Source: Vigna angularis (Eukaryota; Streptophyta; Magnoliopsida; Fabales; Fabaceae). Taken from it: 64,000 bases of DNA. Positions within the stretch are counted from its first letter, which is position 1, and every line of letters starts with the position of its first letter. Shown here one piece after another: positions 1 to 10,393 of this stretch. The stretch covers positions 40,583,630-40,647,629 of the forward strand of contig NC_068970.1 in the NCBI RefSeq assembly GCF_016808095.1, written 5' to 3'. The translations under genes were made by a program, and so were the position numbers. Below the pieces are notes generated by a model. The model worked only from the letters and a program-made list of their open reading frames with translations, searched no databases and was not told the DNA's origin.

Positions 1-329
1 TACCACCAGTGTGTATTCTTTTATCTGAGAACTGGACTTTGAAACTATGAAGAAAGAAGGTAGATGTCTGCAAACGAAAAATATAGATGTATAAGGAAGA
101 TGAATATGACTTGAAGATTTCTACTTATAATGTAAAGTTGGTCATTCATAGAATATATCTTATATATGTATCAAAAGACTAGCAAACTTACAAGAATAAA
201 AATTAATTTGGCATCAGGGCTCCACCCGGCCTGCATGTCTTCTCCTTCACTCTGCAATGAATCAAAAGACTAGAAAACTATTTTACATTGTCAGTGCATT
301 ATCATTAACTAATGTTTTAATTCACTAAC
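1..329. other. Left flank, no gene recognised
   Basis: No coding signature could be assigned on either strand. The stretch ends at the CACTA element that begins at 330. It may be intron of the uridine-kinase-like gene whose exon lies at 1754-1823 on the minus strand, because later exons of that gene would lie in this direction, but I could not identify one here. Confidence 0.3.
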
Positions 330-1566
330 CACTAGTGCAAAAAGGGCTTTAGATGTCTATTATTTTGGCCTTTTAACATCAGAGCCCGATCCGACGTCTT
401 TATGGGTGACGTTAATAGGACGTTAGACTCTATTGAGTTTGACGTCTTTATAGACGTCGGATTACACCAAAACCGACGTCTAAGGGCTCTATAGATGTCG
501 GACATGGCATTAACCGACGTCTATTGCAGCTCGTGTCTTTGGGTAGCATAGTAACACCTTCTTCCTTTGCTAGTTTCGTCATAAGAAAAGCTTGCGTCTT
601 TTGGATCTCTTATGGCATTTCAACCGAAAACCGAATCTGGGTTCTTGCCTAGTTCCATTCCAACCGGCAATGAAAACGAATACGGTGACATGAGAACTAG
701 GCAAGGACCCAAGTTCGGTTTTGGGTTGAAATGCTATAAGACATCCAAAAGACGCAAGCTTTCCTTACGAGGAAACTAGCAAAGGGAGAAGGTGCTACTA
801 CGCTACCCAAAGACACGAGAAAAACTGCACCAGAACACAACGAAAACTTCATTTTAATCGGTTCAAATGGAAGATAATCCATCAAAGACTAATTTAAATT
901 GAGTAAAAGTAAGATTAAACAGTTAAAAAGAGATAAAACGCACCTGGAAATGCAATGCCGCGGAGAGAAAAGGCGAGGAGGAAGACGATGAAGTGCGCGT
1001 AACCGCGGGTTCGGGATTTCTGATTTAACAGGAATCAAGACGTCGGTGCCCCTAGTGCCCGACGTTTTTTCTCGACTAGACGTCGGGGACCTCACTAATA
1101 TGACGTCCGTTCGATTTAAAAATTAATATTCGCGGTGTATATAGACATCGGACGTAAGGGGAGCTGACGTCCAAAATAACTTTTCACCTACCCTGTCAGG
1201 CCATTTAGACGTCGGATAGCGGGATCAGACGTCTATATGGCGGAAAGAACAACTTCTCACCTACCTGTTAGGCATATAGACGTCTGTGACAGGGGGGCGA
1301 CGTCGATAATCGTATATAGACGTCGGGGTGGCGGGATCAGACGTCTATATGGCGGAAAAAAAGAACTTTTCATCTACCTATCAGACATATAAACGTCTGT
1401 TAGGAGGGGCACCGACGTCTATAATATTATAGACGTCGGTGACCTCCCTAACCGACATCTATATGCCCAACTTATTTACGAAAATGCCACCGGTCAATAA
1501 TTTACGTTGGTTATTTTGTGGCCCGACATCTACGGACTGACGTTAAAAGCCAATTCTACACTAGTG
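330..1566. mobile_element. Non-autonomous CACTA (En/Spm-type) transposon
   Basis: The element begins CACTAGTGCAAAAAGGGC and ends with the inverted counterpart ...TTCTACACTAGTG. It is flanked on both sides by the 3-bp duplication AAC (327-329 and 1567-1569), which is the hallmark of CACTA transposition. Both subterminal regions are packed with GACGTC or near-GACGTC motifs in both orientations, as expected for transposase-binding subterminal repeats. At 1237 bp it has no transposase and must depend on an autonomous relative. Its termini match those of the element at 26834-27954, so the two belong to one family. The centre holds a long inverted repeat (separate entry). Confidence 0.93.
530..819. 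repeat. Long inverted repeat inside the CACTA element
   Basis: The arm at about 530-656 is repeated in reverse complement at about 693-819, with only scattered mismatches and a spacer of about 36 bp. Both arms carry a match to CTTTGCTAGTTTC and to AAGCTTGCGTCTTTTGGAT in their respective orientations. A transcript crossing it would fold into a near-perfect stem of about 127 bp. The short ORFs here are by-products of the palindrome and are not proposed as genes. Confidence 0.9.
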
Positions 1567-1753
1567 AACATGTAGCTTTAGTTAATGAGTTCATAACTAA
1601 TTTAGAATAACAAAAACATGAAAATGAACAAATGTTTTGCCTCATTCTCAAAAGTTTAAAAAAATGCAAGTTAATAAAAGAGACAAGGCCATAGAACATT
1701 CCATTATACTTTAATATGAACAGAATGTCATAAATAACCAAGAAGTGAACTAC

Positions 1754-1823
1754 CAGGGTGGTCAATGTTGTAATCCTGTACTTGTGTAAGTTCCTCCTCA
1801 GACAAGCTATTGTAAAAGGAATC
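1754..1823 (-). pseudogene. Uridine kinase-like (UCK/UPRT fusion type) exon fragment
   Basis: Read on the minus strand, a 70-nt exon bounded by an acceptor (TAATGACAG) and a donor (GTAGTT) encodes DSFYNSLSEEELTQVQDYN followed by IDHP, then one base of a split codon. This matches the highly conserved segment just after the Walker A domain of plant uridine kinase-like proteins, which salvage uridine and cytidine to monophosphates. The split G base fits the next family residue, D, so both phase and splice sites look authentic. The neighbouring exons were not found: the sequence on the 3' side is occupied by a CACTA element and the 5' side by a copia element. It may be a relic fragment, or one exon of a gene with very long introns continuing left of the window. 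Confidence 0.6.
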
Positions 1824-2139
1824 CTGTCATTACTATTTATCAGATCTTACCTTTGGGTAATGGGATCCAACCTTCAAATTCAAAACAACAGATGAAGTTA
1901 ATTATAAAAGTCATATGGACACATTGCCTTAAGATGCTCAGTTCCTAAAGATGCAGATCCTATTTTTACAAGGGCAACAAAACTAGAATCGCACCTCACA
2001 AGGAAGTAAGGCTCGAGTATGATCACCCTCATAGCGATAGCCATATTTTTCTAAAAAACCTCAAAATTCACGATGCATCTTGGATTTGGATACCTTGAGT
2101 GCTAAAGAACAAGGCCTCATCACTTGTTTTAACATCCCT

Positions 2140-2301
2140 TGTGAAATGGTATTCTATTGAATGAAATGGTTCTCTTACATGTTTACATCCTTCTCCTTAA
2201 TCATATATTTATAGGATTAAGTGAATGGAATACACACTCACATACACTCACATACAGCACATACACACTCAGATCTAAATACAAATACAATAATTCTAAC
2301 A
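2140..2301 (-). repeat. 3' LTR of the non-autonomous copia element
   Basis: 162 bp, nearly identical to 3925-4086. On the minus strand it begins TGTTAGAATTATTG and contains the TATA-like motif CCTATAAATATA, the probable promoter. A run of ACTCACATAC repeats lies between. Confidence 0.92.
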
Positions 2302-2504
2302 CTCCCCCTCAAGCTGGAGCATACAGATTGTATGTACTAAGCTTGGAATAGATGAACTCGGTGTTGAACTAGATGATTTGTCTTCAAGAGTGTGAGGCAA
2401 ACATAGATGGACTAACAGCAGCTTGTGAAACTTTAACTTCAAAAGTGGATGAAGAAAAAGCAGTGGTGGCCAATGACAAACTGCAAGGACTGATTCTCCA
2501 ATCA

Positions 2505-3200
2505 ATGATGGATGAGTGACGGGATCAACAGTGGTAGCTGAAAGCTAAGAGCTACAAAACTGCAAGGACTACACTAAATCCTCATCAATGATGGCTGGGT
2601 GACGGGATCAACAGTAGTAGCTGAAATCTACAAAACTGCAGGGACTACACCCATATATATGTGACTTGCAGTGTCTTGGAAACGTACTCCCCCTTAGTGT
2701 GAACGGCGGAAATGTGGAATATCACAGTTGCTGGACCATTAAAACAAAACACAAGATTAAGCTACAATGCTAAAACAAAGGCATCAAGATCCAAATTGGA
2801 GGTCCAAAATTCTTTGCTGGACAACTCCCAAGTGGTGATACTTAGCAGTGTATCACAAGAAGATCGGGCTAACTCTAGCACCGAATAGCGGCAAACTGTG
2901 CAAGAAGATCGGGCTAACTCTAGCACCGAACAACGGCAAACAGTGCCGAACAGAGGCAAACTATGCCTGGACAACGGCAAAACGGCACCGGACAGCTGAA
3001 ACGGCGCCTGGACAGTAGTCAATAGTGGCTGGACAGTGGAAAACGGTGCGGGACAGCGGCAAACGACGTCTGGACAGCGGCAAACGGCGTGGGACAACGG
3101 CAAACGACGTCTGGACAGCGGCAAACGACGCGGGACAGCGGCAAATGGCGCCTGGACAGTGGCAAACGGCGCGGGACAACGGCAAATGGCGCCTGGACAT
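2505..3200. repeat. Tandem duplications and a 20/21-bp minisatellite in the copia interior
   Basis: Three tandem structures follow one another. A unit starting TGATGGATGAGTGACGGGAT (2505-2588) is repeated imperfectly at 2589-2652. A 42-bp unit starting GCAAGAAGATCGGGC is repeated twice near 2850-2940. From about 2975 to 3200 an array alternates 20- and 21-bp units built on GGCAAACGGCGCGGGACA and GGCAAATGGCGCCTGGACA. Many long ORFs overlap the array on both strands; they arise from repetitive GC-rich sequence without stops and match no protein family. Confidence 0.85.
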
Positions 3201-3239
3201 CAACGGCGAAGACGAAGATGGCAGCAATGGCTGCTCTGA

Positions 3240-3924
3240 TGGTCGAAACAGAGAGAGGGAGCTCCAACGACGGCTATGGAGGTGTCGCGGTGAAACTCCG
3301 GCACCGGGAAGGCGGCGCGTGCAGAACACGCGGCCGAGACTGGCCGAGAAGAAGCGGCGCGTGACAGCTGGTGCGGAGGTTTCGGACGCCGGCACCGGTG
3401 GGGTTGGTCGTCGCGTGAAGAGGCGAACCAGATCTAGTGGTCGCCGGTCGGAACGGTGACGGTGGCCGGCGACAAGGCGGCGCGTGCAACACGCGTCCGA
3501 GATCTGCCGGAAAGAGGAGGCGCTCGAGGAGACACTCCAGATCTGCTGGTCACCGGTCGAAACGGTGATGGCGGCCGGTGGCGGACTGGCCGGAAAGAAG
3601 CGTTGCGTGGTGGCGCGTTCGGAGGATTCTGGTCCTGTCTCCGGCAGGGTTGGCCGTCGCTCAAGGAGACGGTCCAGATCCGCTGGTCACCCGTCGAAAC
3701 TGTGACGGTGACCGGCGGCGGCGGCGAAGTCAGCAGCGATGGCAGCGGAAAGTGGCGGCGACAGCAGTGGCACACTCGGTCTGGACTGGTGCACTGAGAA
3801 GAAGAGAAAATGGAATTTGAGGGGCTGTCACCGGAAATTTTAGGGGCTGCCGGCGGCCATGGCGGCCGGCCGCCGGCAGACAGCAGAGACCTAGAGGTAG
3901 ATCAGAGAACCTGCTCTGATACCA
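3240..3924 (-). other. GC-rich leader region of the copia element
   Basis: This stretch is much richer in G and C than its surroundings and repeats motifs such as GGTCGCCGGTCGGAACGGTGAC and diverged copies of it. In element orientation it is the untranslated leader that follows the primer-binding site. Open frames exist on both strands but none carries a gag domain. Confidence 0.6.
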
Positions 3925-4086
3925 TGTGAAATGGTATTCTATTGAATGAAATGGTTCTCTTACATGTTTACATCCTTCTCCTTAATCCTATATTTATAGG
4001 ATTAAGTGAATGGAATACACACTCACATACACTCACATACAACACATACACACTCAGATCTAAATACAAATACAATAATTCTAACA
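3925..4086 (-). repeat. 5' LTR of the non-autonomous copia element
   Basis: The second 162-bp LTR copy. On the minus strand it ends in CA and runs directly into the primer-binding site TGGTATCAGAGC located at about 3913-3924. Confidence 0.92.
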
Positions 4087-4265
4087 TCCCTTATAAAAAC
4101 TTCAACAGCATTAACCTGTAGAGGTTAAGAATAAATACCATAAAGAAAGCCCACAAGCGGCATCGATTGAGAGTTGATAAACCAACTACATTTAGAAATG
4201 TGAAAAAAAGCACGTTGAAGACGAGTGAGTGAAAATAGATGGAGAAAGATAATCTGCTGTGCTAC

Positions 4266-4412
4266 CTCTCTTTCGTTGTACATTGGGACTTGAACTAGAA
4301 CCATGGGATAGGTAGAGTTTCCCATTTGTAACGCTTCTCAGGTCTTCTACCGAGAAGCTTCACCAAGAAAATAGCAAGGCTCCCATATATGCGAATCACC
4401 TCGCACACCAAC
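4266..4412 (-). pseudogene. Cellulose synthase-like A (glucomannan synthase) exon fragment
   Basis: The minus strand encodes a piece ending in KLLGRRPEKRYKW and then, in another frame, GNSTYPMVLVQVPMYNERE. Both blocks are characteristic of the CSLA family, Golgi beta-1,4-mannan synthases, at the end of the second membrane helix and the start of the glycosyltransferase-2 domain. In intact proteins they are separated by about ten residues; here they are joined through TGGGAAA with a change of frame near 4320, so the fragment cannot encode a normal protein. A GT donor follows NERE, where the family can have an intron. No catalytic exons (D,D,D,QXXRW) were found nearby. Confidence 0.6.
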
Positions 4413-4492
4413 TTTGTGCCCAACAGAAAAAAAAAGAGGATTAGGGTTTTTGCAATTCAAAGATTTAGCTCAAACAGAATTAAACATTACTT

Positions 4493-4539
4493 ACCAATTA
4501 ACTATGGTACCAATGAGAGTAGCACCAACAATCTGAAAT
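4493..4539 (-). other. Possible small exon of unknown origin
   Basis: On the minus strand a 46-47-nt stretch lies between a strong acceptor (TTTTTCTTCAG) and a strong donor (GTAAGTAATG), upstream of the CSLA fragment. One frame reads FQIVGATLIGTIVN. I do not recognise this peptide, so the call rests on splice signals alone. Confidence 0.25.
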
Positions 4540-4669
4540 CTGAAGAAAAAGAATCAAACCTGTTGGCAGAAAAGTTCACCATATTTTTAATACAAAGAAA
4601 ACTTATATCAATCCCAAGGATGTTCGGGAGCTGTGTAAGGACCAAAAACTACAGTGAACTGACCTAAGC

Positions 4670-5545
4670 ATGATGGTAAAATCAAACACTGCTGAAGCAT
4701 ATGCAGAACAAGGAGAAAAACAATCAATGTGGTATCTGGACAGTGGGTGCTCTAGACATATGGCAAGTAATCCAACCAAATTCATCAGTCTCTCTCATAA
4801 GACAAGTGGCCACGTTACATATGGAGACAACAATAAGGGTAAAATTGTTGGAATCGGTAAAAATCAAACACCATCTTCATATGTAATTGAAAATGTTTTG
4901 CTTATTGAAGGACTAAAACATAATCTTCTTAATATAAGTCAAATCTGTGATAAAGGACTAAAAATTACCTTTGAACCTAACCATTGTTTTATCTACAATG
5001 ACTCAACAAATGAGCTTTTGCTAATTGGAAAAAGGTGTAACAATATCTATATGATTGACTTTAGGAAAACATCCTTTAAATCTGTTGTCTAAAGATGTTG
5101 ATGCTTGGTTGTGTCATAAGAGGCTGACTCATATTCATATGGCACAGTTAAATAAACTTGTATCTAGGAATTTTTTTGTTGGTCTACCAAACATAAAATA
5201 TGTTTCTGATAGGCTTTGTGAAGCTTGTCAAAAGGGAAAGCAAAAAAAAAAAACTTCTTTTAAAACTAAGAGAGAAATGTCTACCACTAGACCTCTTGAG
5301 CTTCTTCGTATGGATTTTTTGGTCTCTCAAGAATCAAAAGCCTTGGGGGAAATCTTTATGGTTTGGTAATTGTAGATGATTTCTCTAGATTTACCTGGAC
5401 TTTTTTTCTTGCTGTCAAAAGTAATACTTTCATGTTATTCAAGAAGTTTGTAGCTATGGTACAAAATGAAAACAATCTCAAGATCAAGTCAATCAAGAGT
5501 GATCATGGCAGGGAAGACACTTGTTTGTTTCTGGAATACTTTCAA
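4670..5545 (+). pseudogene. Ty1-copia pol fragment: protease, GAG-pre-integrase, start of integrase
   Basis: The first frame carries the copia aspartic-protease signature WYLDSGCSRHM near 4731-4764. A frame change near 5055-5092 leads into a GAG-pre-integrase segment containing DAWLCHKRLTHIHMAQL and the zinc-binding CEACQKGKQ. Another frame change near 5363 leads into VIVDDFSRFTWTFFL, the start of the integrase core with its first catalytic aspartate. The sequence stops matching after KSDHGRE at about 5520. Gag, the rest of integrase, RT, RNase H and both LTRs are missing. The region at 5520-5640 contains a short local duplication of CACTTGTTTGTTTCTGGAAT. Confidence 0.88.
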
Positions 5546-5740
5546 TCAAGAGTAATACTTTCATGCTTTGATCAATGTAGGCTTAGAAGACACGAGTGTT
5601 TCAGACACTTGTTTGTTTCTGGAATAAGCACATTTCTTCAATCCTTGTTTGGAACTCGACTTTCAATTGTAGTTGCTGGTTCATACACTTACATAGTACA
5701 TATAACATCTATTATCTTATATATCATTTGTTCATTTTAG

Positions 5741-6845
5741 TTTTGATTTATTAGGTTAAATGATATTAAATTTATAATTTATATTTCTATAATCAATGTT
5801 AGTCACCATGCCCTTTGAGTTTTTGTTTTTAGCTATTTGACTACTTCGGTGCTCTCTTACTCAGGAAAACTCTCTGACTTAGGAAAGCTACTTAGAAAGT
5901 TATTCAGAAGGTAATTTTCTCAAACGTTGTTTTGAACTTGGTAGGTAGTAATGGAGTTAGTTTACTTGGAGTTTCTTTGAAGGGATTATGTGCGGTTTGT
6001 TTGTTCAGTTTTTGTTGAATGCTGATCCCAAGTGGTCATCTAATGTAAAGTGCAAAGTACAAGCCATAAGCCATTTTCTCCTCTCTCAGTTATAAATCAA
6101 ATTCCTTATTGTTTTTCTATTTTATTTCTAACCTTAAATTATTTATGATTTACAATACGAAACAAATTATGACAAATAATTTGAAACCTTTTTTATTTTT
6201 AACTTAATTATGAAAAATGTGATTTATTAGACATTTTGTTTATTGAAATAGACTATTTTATAATATGTTGTCACATAACATATCCAAGCAATTTTTTTTT
6301 TTATAATGGATTGTAACAATAACTGATTATAAATAATCTTTTTCATAGCTAATCCAAATACGTTATATATTTGATTTATTAACTATTAATTTTTTTTGTT
6401 AGCCATTGGTGACATGCATTATATTTGAGTTTTATTAAATTGTGTAAAACTTCATTTGGTCTCATTTCATGATTTCTTTATTAGTTTCTTATTTACAGTC
6501 GTATTATTATCGGATAAAGAAAAGCTTGATATGATAGCTTGATGCTAACATATGAGTTTACGTTCAATACAGAAACCAGTCGCCTTATTTTGAGAGATAC
6601 TAAAGAACATGGAAGAAGTGCATAAGCTTCCAAACGAAGATGAACATTTTCCATTTAGTGAACATGTTTCTCTTTAATGTATATTTGAAAAATCTTACTA
6701 TTTATATTGAACAATTACTTGTATCAAAACATTTTATAGTTCATTTTATCTAATATTTAATTTTTGTTTCAAATTATTTTATTATGTGTTTTTCTTTATT
6801 ATAGATTTCTTTTATCATAATAAACTAAATAATATAAAAAAAACA
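5741..6845. other. AT-rich intergenic DNA
   Basis: Long AT-rich stretch with homopolymer runs and no ORF, splice pattern or repeat family that I can support on either strand. Confidence 0.5.
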
Positions 6846-7048
6846 ATTTGACATGCATTTCTGGAAAAATCCATGTCATTTCTGGCGGCTTTTGAAAAAT
6901 CCATGTCATTCTCGGTGGTTTTCGAAAAAATCCTATCATTTCTGACGGTTTTTGCAAAACCCCTACCATTCCTAGCATTTTTCGCAAAATTTCTGTCATT
7001 TCCGACGGTTTTTTGAAAACTCCTACTAATTTCGGTGGGATTTTTGCA
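6846..7048. repeat. 33-bp tandem array
   Basis: About six degenerate copies of a 33-bp unit built on CATTTCTGACGGTTTTTG followed by CAAAAACCCCTAC. Because 33 is a multiple of three, both overlapping minus-strand frames stay open through the array; one gives an 11-residue repeat of the type NDRNFAKNARN. No signal sequence or known domain is present. It may be the subterminal repeat block of a decayed DNA transposon. Confidence 0.75.
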
Positions 7049-7359
7049 ACCGCGAAAATTGTATTTTTCGGAAGTTAAAACTCTCACTAATGTTAAAAAT
7101 AACCCATACTAAAATTTTATATTTTTATAGTGTAAATGATCAATTAATAATAGATTAAATTAGGTTAAAGCATTGTCAACACTCAACAAAATTTGTTTAA
7201 AAAAAGTGAGATAAAAGTTTTAAAAAAACAATCAAAAAGTAAATAAATAATGAAAATTTTATAAAAATAATAAAACAAATAAAAACTAAGTAAAAAAATA
7301 GTGTGAAAAATAAATAAAATAAATAAAACGAGTGAATAGAAAAAAGAGAGGATCATTGA

Positions 7360-7626
7360 TTGTAAAATCCGTATCTAATATGTGTATATAAAGGAGAACT
7401 CACATACAAATTTTATGTACATATTTTTTCTTGGCAAAGCTCCCGCCAAAAAGTGCCATCATTATATATAGATTTTATATACGAAAAATCTGTATATAAA
7501 TCTTTTCTTCATTACATTCGAAGTATGTAATTTATCCGTATATAAAATTCATATGTAAGGAAGCTCTTATCTGGATCAAAATCCGTATATAATAATTTGT
7601 ATATAAATGGAATTTTTATTGTAGTG
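7360..7626. mobile_element. Possible right end of a decayed CACTA-like element
   Basis: The stretch ends TTTTTATTGTAGTG, which reads CACTACAATAAAAA on the minus strand, a CACTA-type terminus. It contains repeated CCGTATATAA and CTGTATATAA motifs of subterminal-repeat style. I could not find the matching left end or a target duplication. Confidence 0.35.
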
Positions 7627-7639
7627 AATATTGTTCTCT

Positions 7640-8420
7640 TTGCTTCCATCAAGTGATCCTTCTTTTTCTTCAACACTGTCACCGATGTTTCAAGATGCAA
7701 TTCCAAAATTCGAAGATATGGCTCCTCTCCGCTAAATTGGCTTTGCGTCGGGTTGAGCAACCTCCCGAACAAAACCCTAGTAGACTTCGCCGCTCCATAA
7801 TCGTTCACGCTAAGCCTATCTTAAATCTCTATGAAGTTGACTGGGCTCTCCTCACCATCTACCAAGCTACTTGGTCTCCAAGCCAACCGCTATCAACATA
7901 CACTGTTGAGCTTTGCAATTTCTCCACCGAGTTCTCGGACGAGCTTTGCACTGAGTTCTGCGAGCTCTCCAAGCACCTTTTCGGGCTGTTCGGGCTCTCC
8001 ATAAACTCCGTCAAGCTTTCCACTAAGCTATGTAGTCGCCAATTCGGGCTCTCCAATAACTTTTTCACCTTTATCTCGTGATCAACAGAGCTATTCAAAA
8101 GCACCACCAAGCTAATTGGTCTCTCCAATTAGTTGTTTGAGCTCTCTATATGTTCTTCCGAGCTTTCTGTGAAGCTATCCAGTGAGCTCTCTACAAAATT
8201 CTCCCACGAGATCTCCACCAAGATGTCCAAGCTTTCTTTTCCCTTTTGTGGACTATTCAGGTATTTGGCTGACCTCCCCACGATAGTTGGCTGCTTGGCC
8301 AAGCTCTCCTTGCAAAATGTCAACCTGTCTATGCTACTTGATTGTCTTGTCGAGTTGTTTGAACAACTCAGACCAAGTTCGACTTACAATCTTCTTGTCA
8401 TCATACAGCTCGGTCTGAGC
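7640..8420 (-). repeat. Degenerate 12-bp (GAGCTCTCCACC-like) repeat block, copy 1
   Basis: From about 7900 the sequence is a loose tandem array of 12-mers such as GAGCTCTCCAAG, GAGTTCTCGGAC and GAGATCTCCACC. On the minus strand it reads as glutamate/serine-rich peptide (for example ESSLDSFTESSEEHIESSN) broken by occasional stops. A related block lies at 14640-15670 with the same motifs and the same CTTGTCGAGTTG-type segments. It looks like a decayed coding repeat of a dispersed element; no known domain could be named. The plus-strand ORF at 7653-8081 overlaps it and has no supporting features. Confidence 0.55.
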
Positions 8421-8529
8421 TTGCTACCCCATCTTTTCGACGTTTCACAACATGGATGCAGTTTGAGATCTAGTTTCTTCAACTTCTACAATTTAAAGAC
8501 AAACAATTGGCCTTTCATTTTCAAGCCAT

Positions 8530-10140
8530 AATATTATCAATTATTACAATAATAATGACCTTAAATAATAAAAACATAACATATCCCTGACTCTGTTCTT
8601 TTGCAACGTTTAAACACTGTTATCGATTTAAGTTTATTCCTACACTTTTTTATTTGTTTTTACTTTCTTTCTTTACTTTATCTCCTTCATGTGTTGTTCA
8701 TCTTATTTTGTTTTTCTCTTAAAGCAAACCTTCACATTTATATAATCCCCTTCCTAAAATCTTTATTGTTTTGTCTTTCATATACAAGAAATTAAAATAA
8801 AATTTAATAACCATAATCTTTTCAAGCTAGATCTCATTAAGATCCTTGTCATTTGGTCTTCAAAACAAAACAAGGTTAAAATACAAGTTTGTATAAAGAA
8901 TGACTTGAATGTGAAACATAGCTTGATTTGGTTGTTTCTAGAAATTCATCACAAATTTGAAAATCAGTTCTAAAATCGTAACTAGTTCTTGATTCCTAGT
9001 TTTTTTTCTTTCTTTCTAATTCTAGTGGTAGTATGATTTTCAGCGGGTTTACCTGTCCATAGATGATTCATTAAATTTAGTTTTTTTTTTTACAAAAAGA
9101 AGGATATTGTTATGTTTTAGTTTCTTGTATGTTGTTTTGACAATATTTGTTATTGATTACATTAATTTACTAGAAGTTGTATCTACATTCTTATTTAGAG
9201 TCATTTTTTAAGTATGCGATTCTTTTAGTCATTATTCATTTATCTAAATGTTAGTAGTAATTTTTTTTTATCGAAAATTAAGTTCAAATTCACTTTTGTT
9301 AGATTGATTGATAACTCCACACATTAAAATTAATGTTCAAACTTAATCTTGAGTCACCTTTTAAAAGTGTTTAAGTTTGTATCTAAAAGAACAAGAGAAG
9401 AAATTAATTGTATATATGTAGAAAGCTAATCATATTATTAAAAAAGTCAGTCTATTTTAATTTTTAGGGAAAATGATATTATCTTCGTGTTTTTCTATTT
9501 AGAAGTATTTCTTAAAAACATTATGTGATTACATTTATGAATATACTATTCATATACTTGTTTTTGGACACCAAACTAAACATTATAGACAACTCATTGA
9601 GAATTTTTCCTTCTTATCCCATTATATATAATTACGATTATATTTATCAGTTCTTTCTTTGTTTCTTTCTCTAATCTAGATTAACGTATAAGTGTTAAAA
9701 AAACATTTTTTTTTCTGAATTCTAACAGATGACATCGATATATTAACAGCTGTTCTTCTTTCAAAAGTAAGAACAAGCTACAGTTTAATGCCTCATGAAC
9801 CATTGCTGATGCGGTGAATAATAATGATAAGTAAATTATTCCGTTCGGTTAAGGCAGTAATAACATTATTTGATTAAACAAAAGAGTATTATCTAACATC
9901 TAATCAATGGTCAAGCGCAAAGATATTGATTTACCTACGCTAAAAAGGATTTAATTAACAATTACTTTTCAACAAGTAGAAGATATAAGGACGATCTAAT
10001 GATAAAAACTAAAAAAGAAAGTGAAAAAGGTTGAGTTCAAATTTTCTTTAAAAAAAAACTAACAATTAACGTTTACTAATAAAAAAACATCTTTCAAGAT
10101 TTCAAATAACAATTAAAAGAACAAACTCTATATCTATATA
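8530..10140. other. AT-rich intergenic DNA
   Basis: No gene, LTR or transposon terminus could be recognised in this stretch on either strand. A short (TA)n run lies at about 10133-10158. Confidence 0.5.
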
Positions 10141-10393
10141 TATATATATATATATATTAATAGTTAGCCATGGAAGCCAAGAATGTTAGTATGATAAATA
10201 TGAGTCAATATAGGAAAAACATTCTAGTTTCATTTTTTTGGTTCAAATAAGGTACAAATTTATGTAGTCTGGAACTACACATTTCTATAGTTCTAATCAA
10301 TCTTCATAAGATACAAAAATATGAAAATATTAAAAGAAACAATCCAATATAGATGGATTATAATCATAATTGTCAAGTGATAAATTTGGTAAA

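Larger units (their letters stand above)
2140..4086 (-). mobile_element. Non-autonomous Ty1-copia retrotransposon (coding region lost)
   Basis: Two 162-bp direct repeats (2140-2301 and 3925-4086) begin and end as a TG...CA LTR and are flanked by TCCCT target duplications (2135-2139 and 4087-4091). On the minus strand the 5' LTR is followed by TGGTATCAGAGC, the primer-binding site for initiator tRNA-Met. The 3' LTR is preceded by the polypurine tract CTTGAGGGGGAG. All signals for reverse transcription are therefore kept, but the 1.6-kb interior has no gag or pol. It consists of the usual copia 3' leader next to the polypurine tract, tandem duplications, and a GC-rich block. The interior resembles the flanks of the longer copia element at 35085-39900, a likely relative. 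Confidence 0.92.

Noticed and set aside
3019..3820. Many long overlapping ORFs on both strands in a GC-rich stretch
   Set aside because: They lie within the interior of a bounded copia element, follow a 20/21-bp repeat and lack any domain; open frames are expected in GC-rich repetitive DNA.
7653..8081. 142-residue plus-strand ORF as a gene
   Set aside because: It overlaps the degenerate 12-bp repeat block and has no recognisable domain or splice context.
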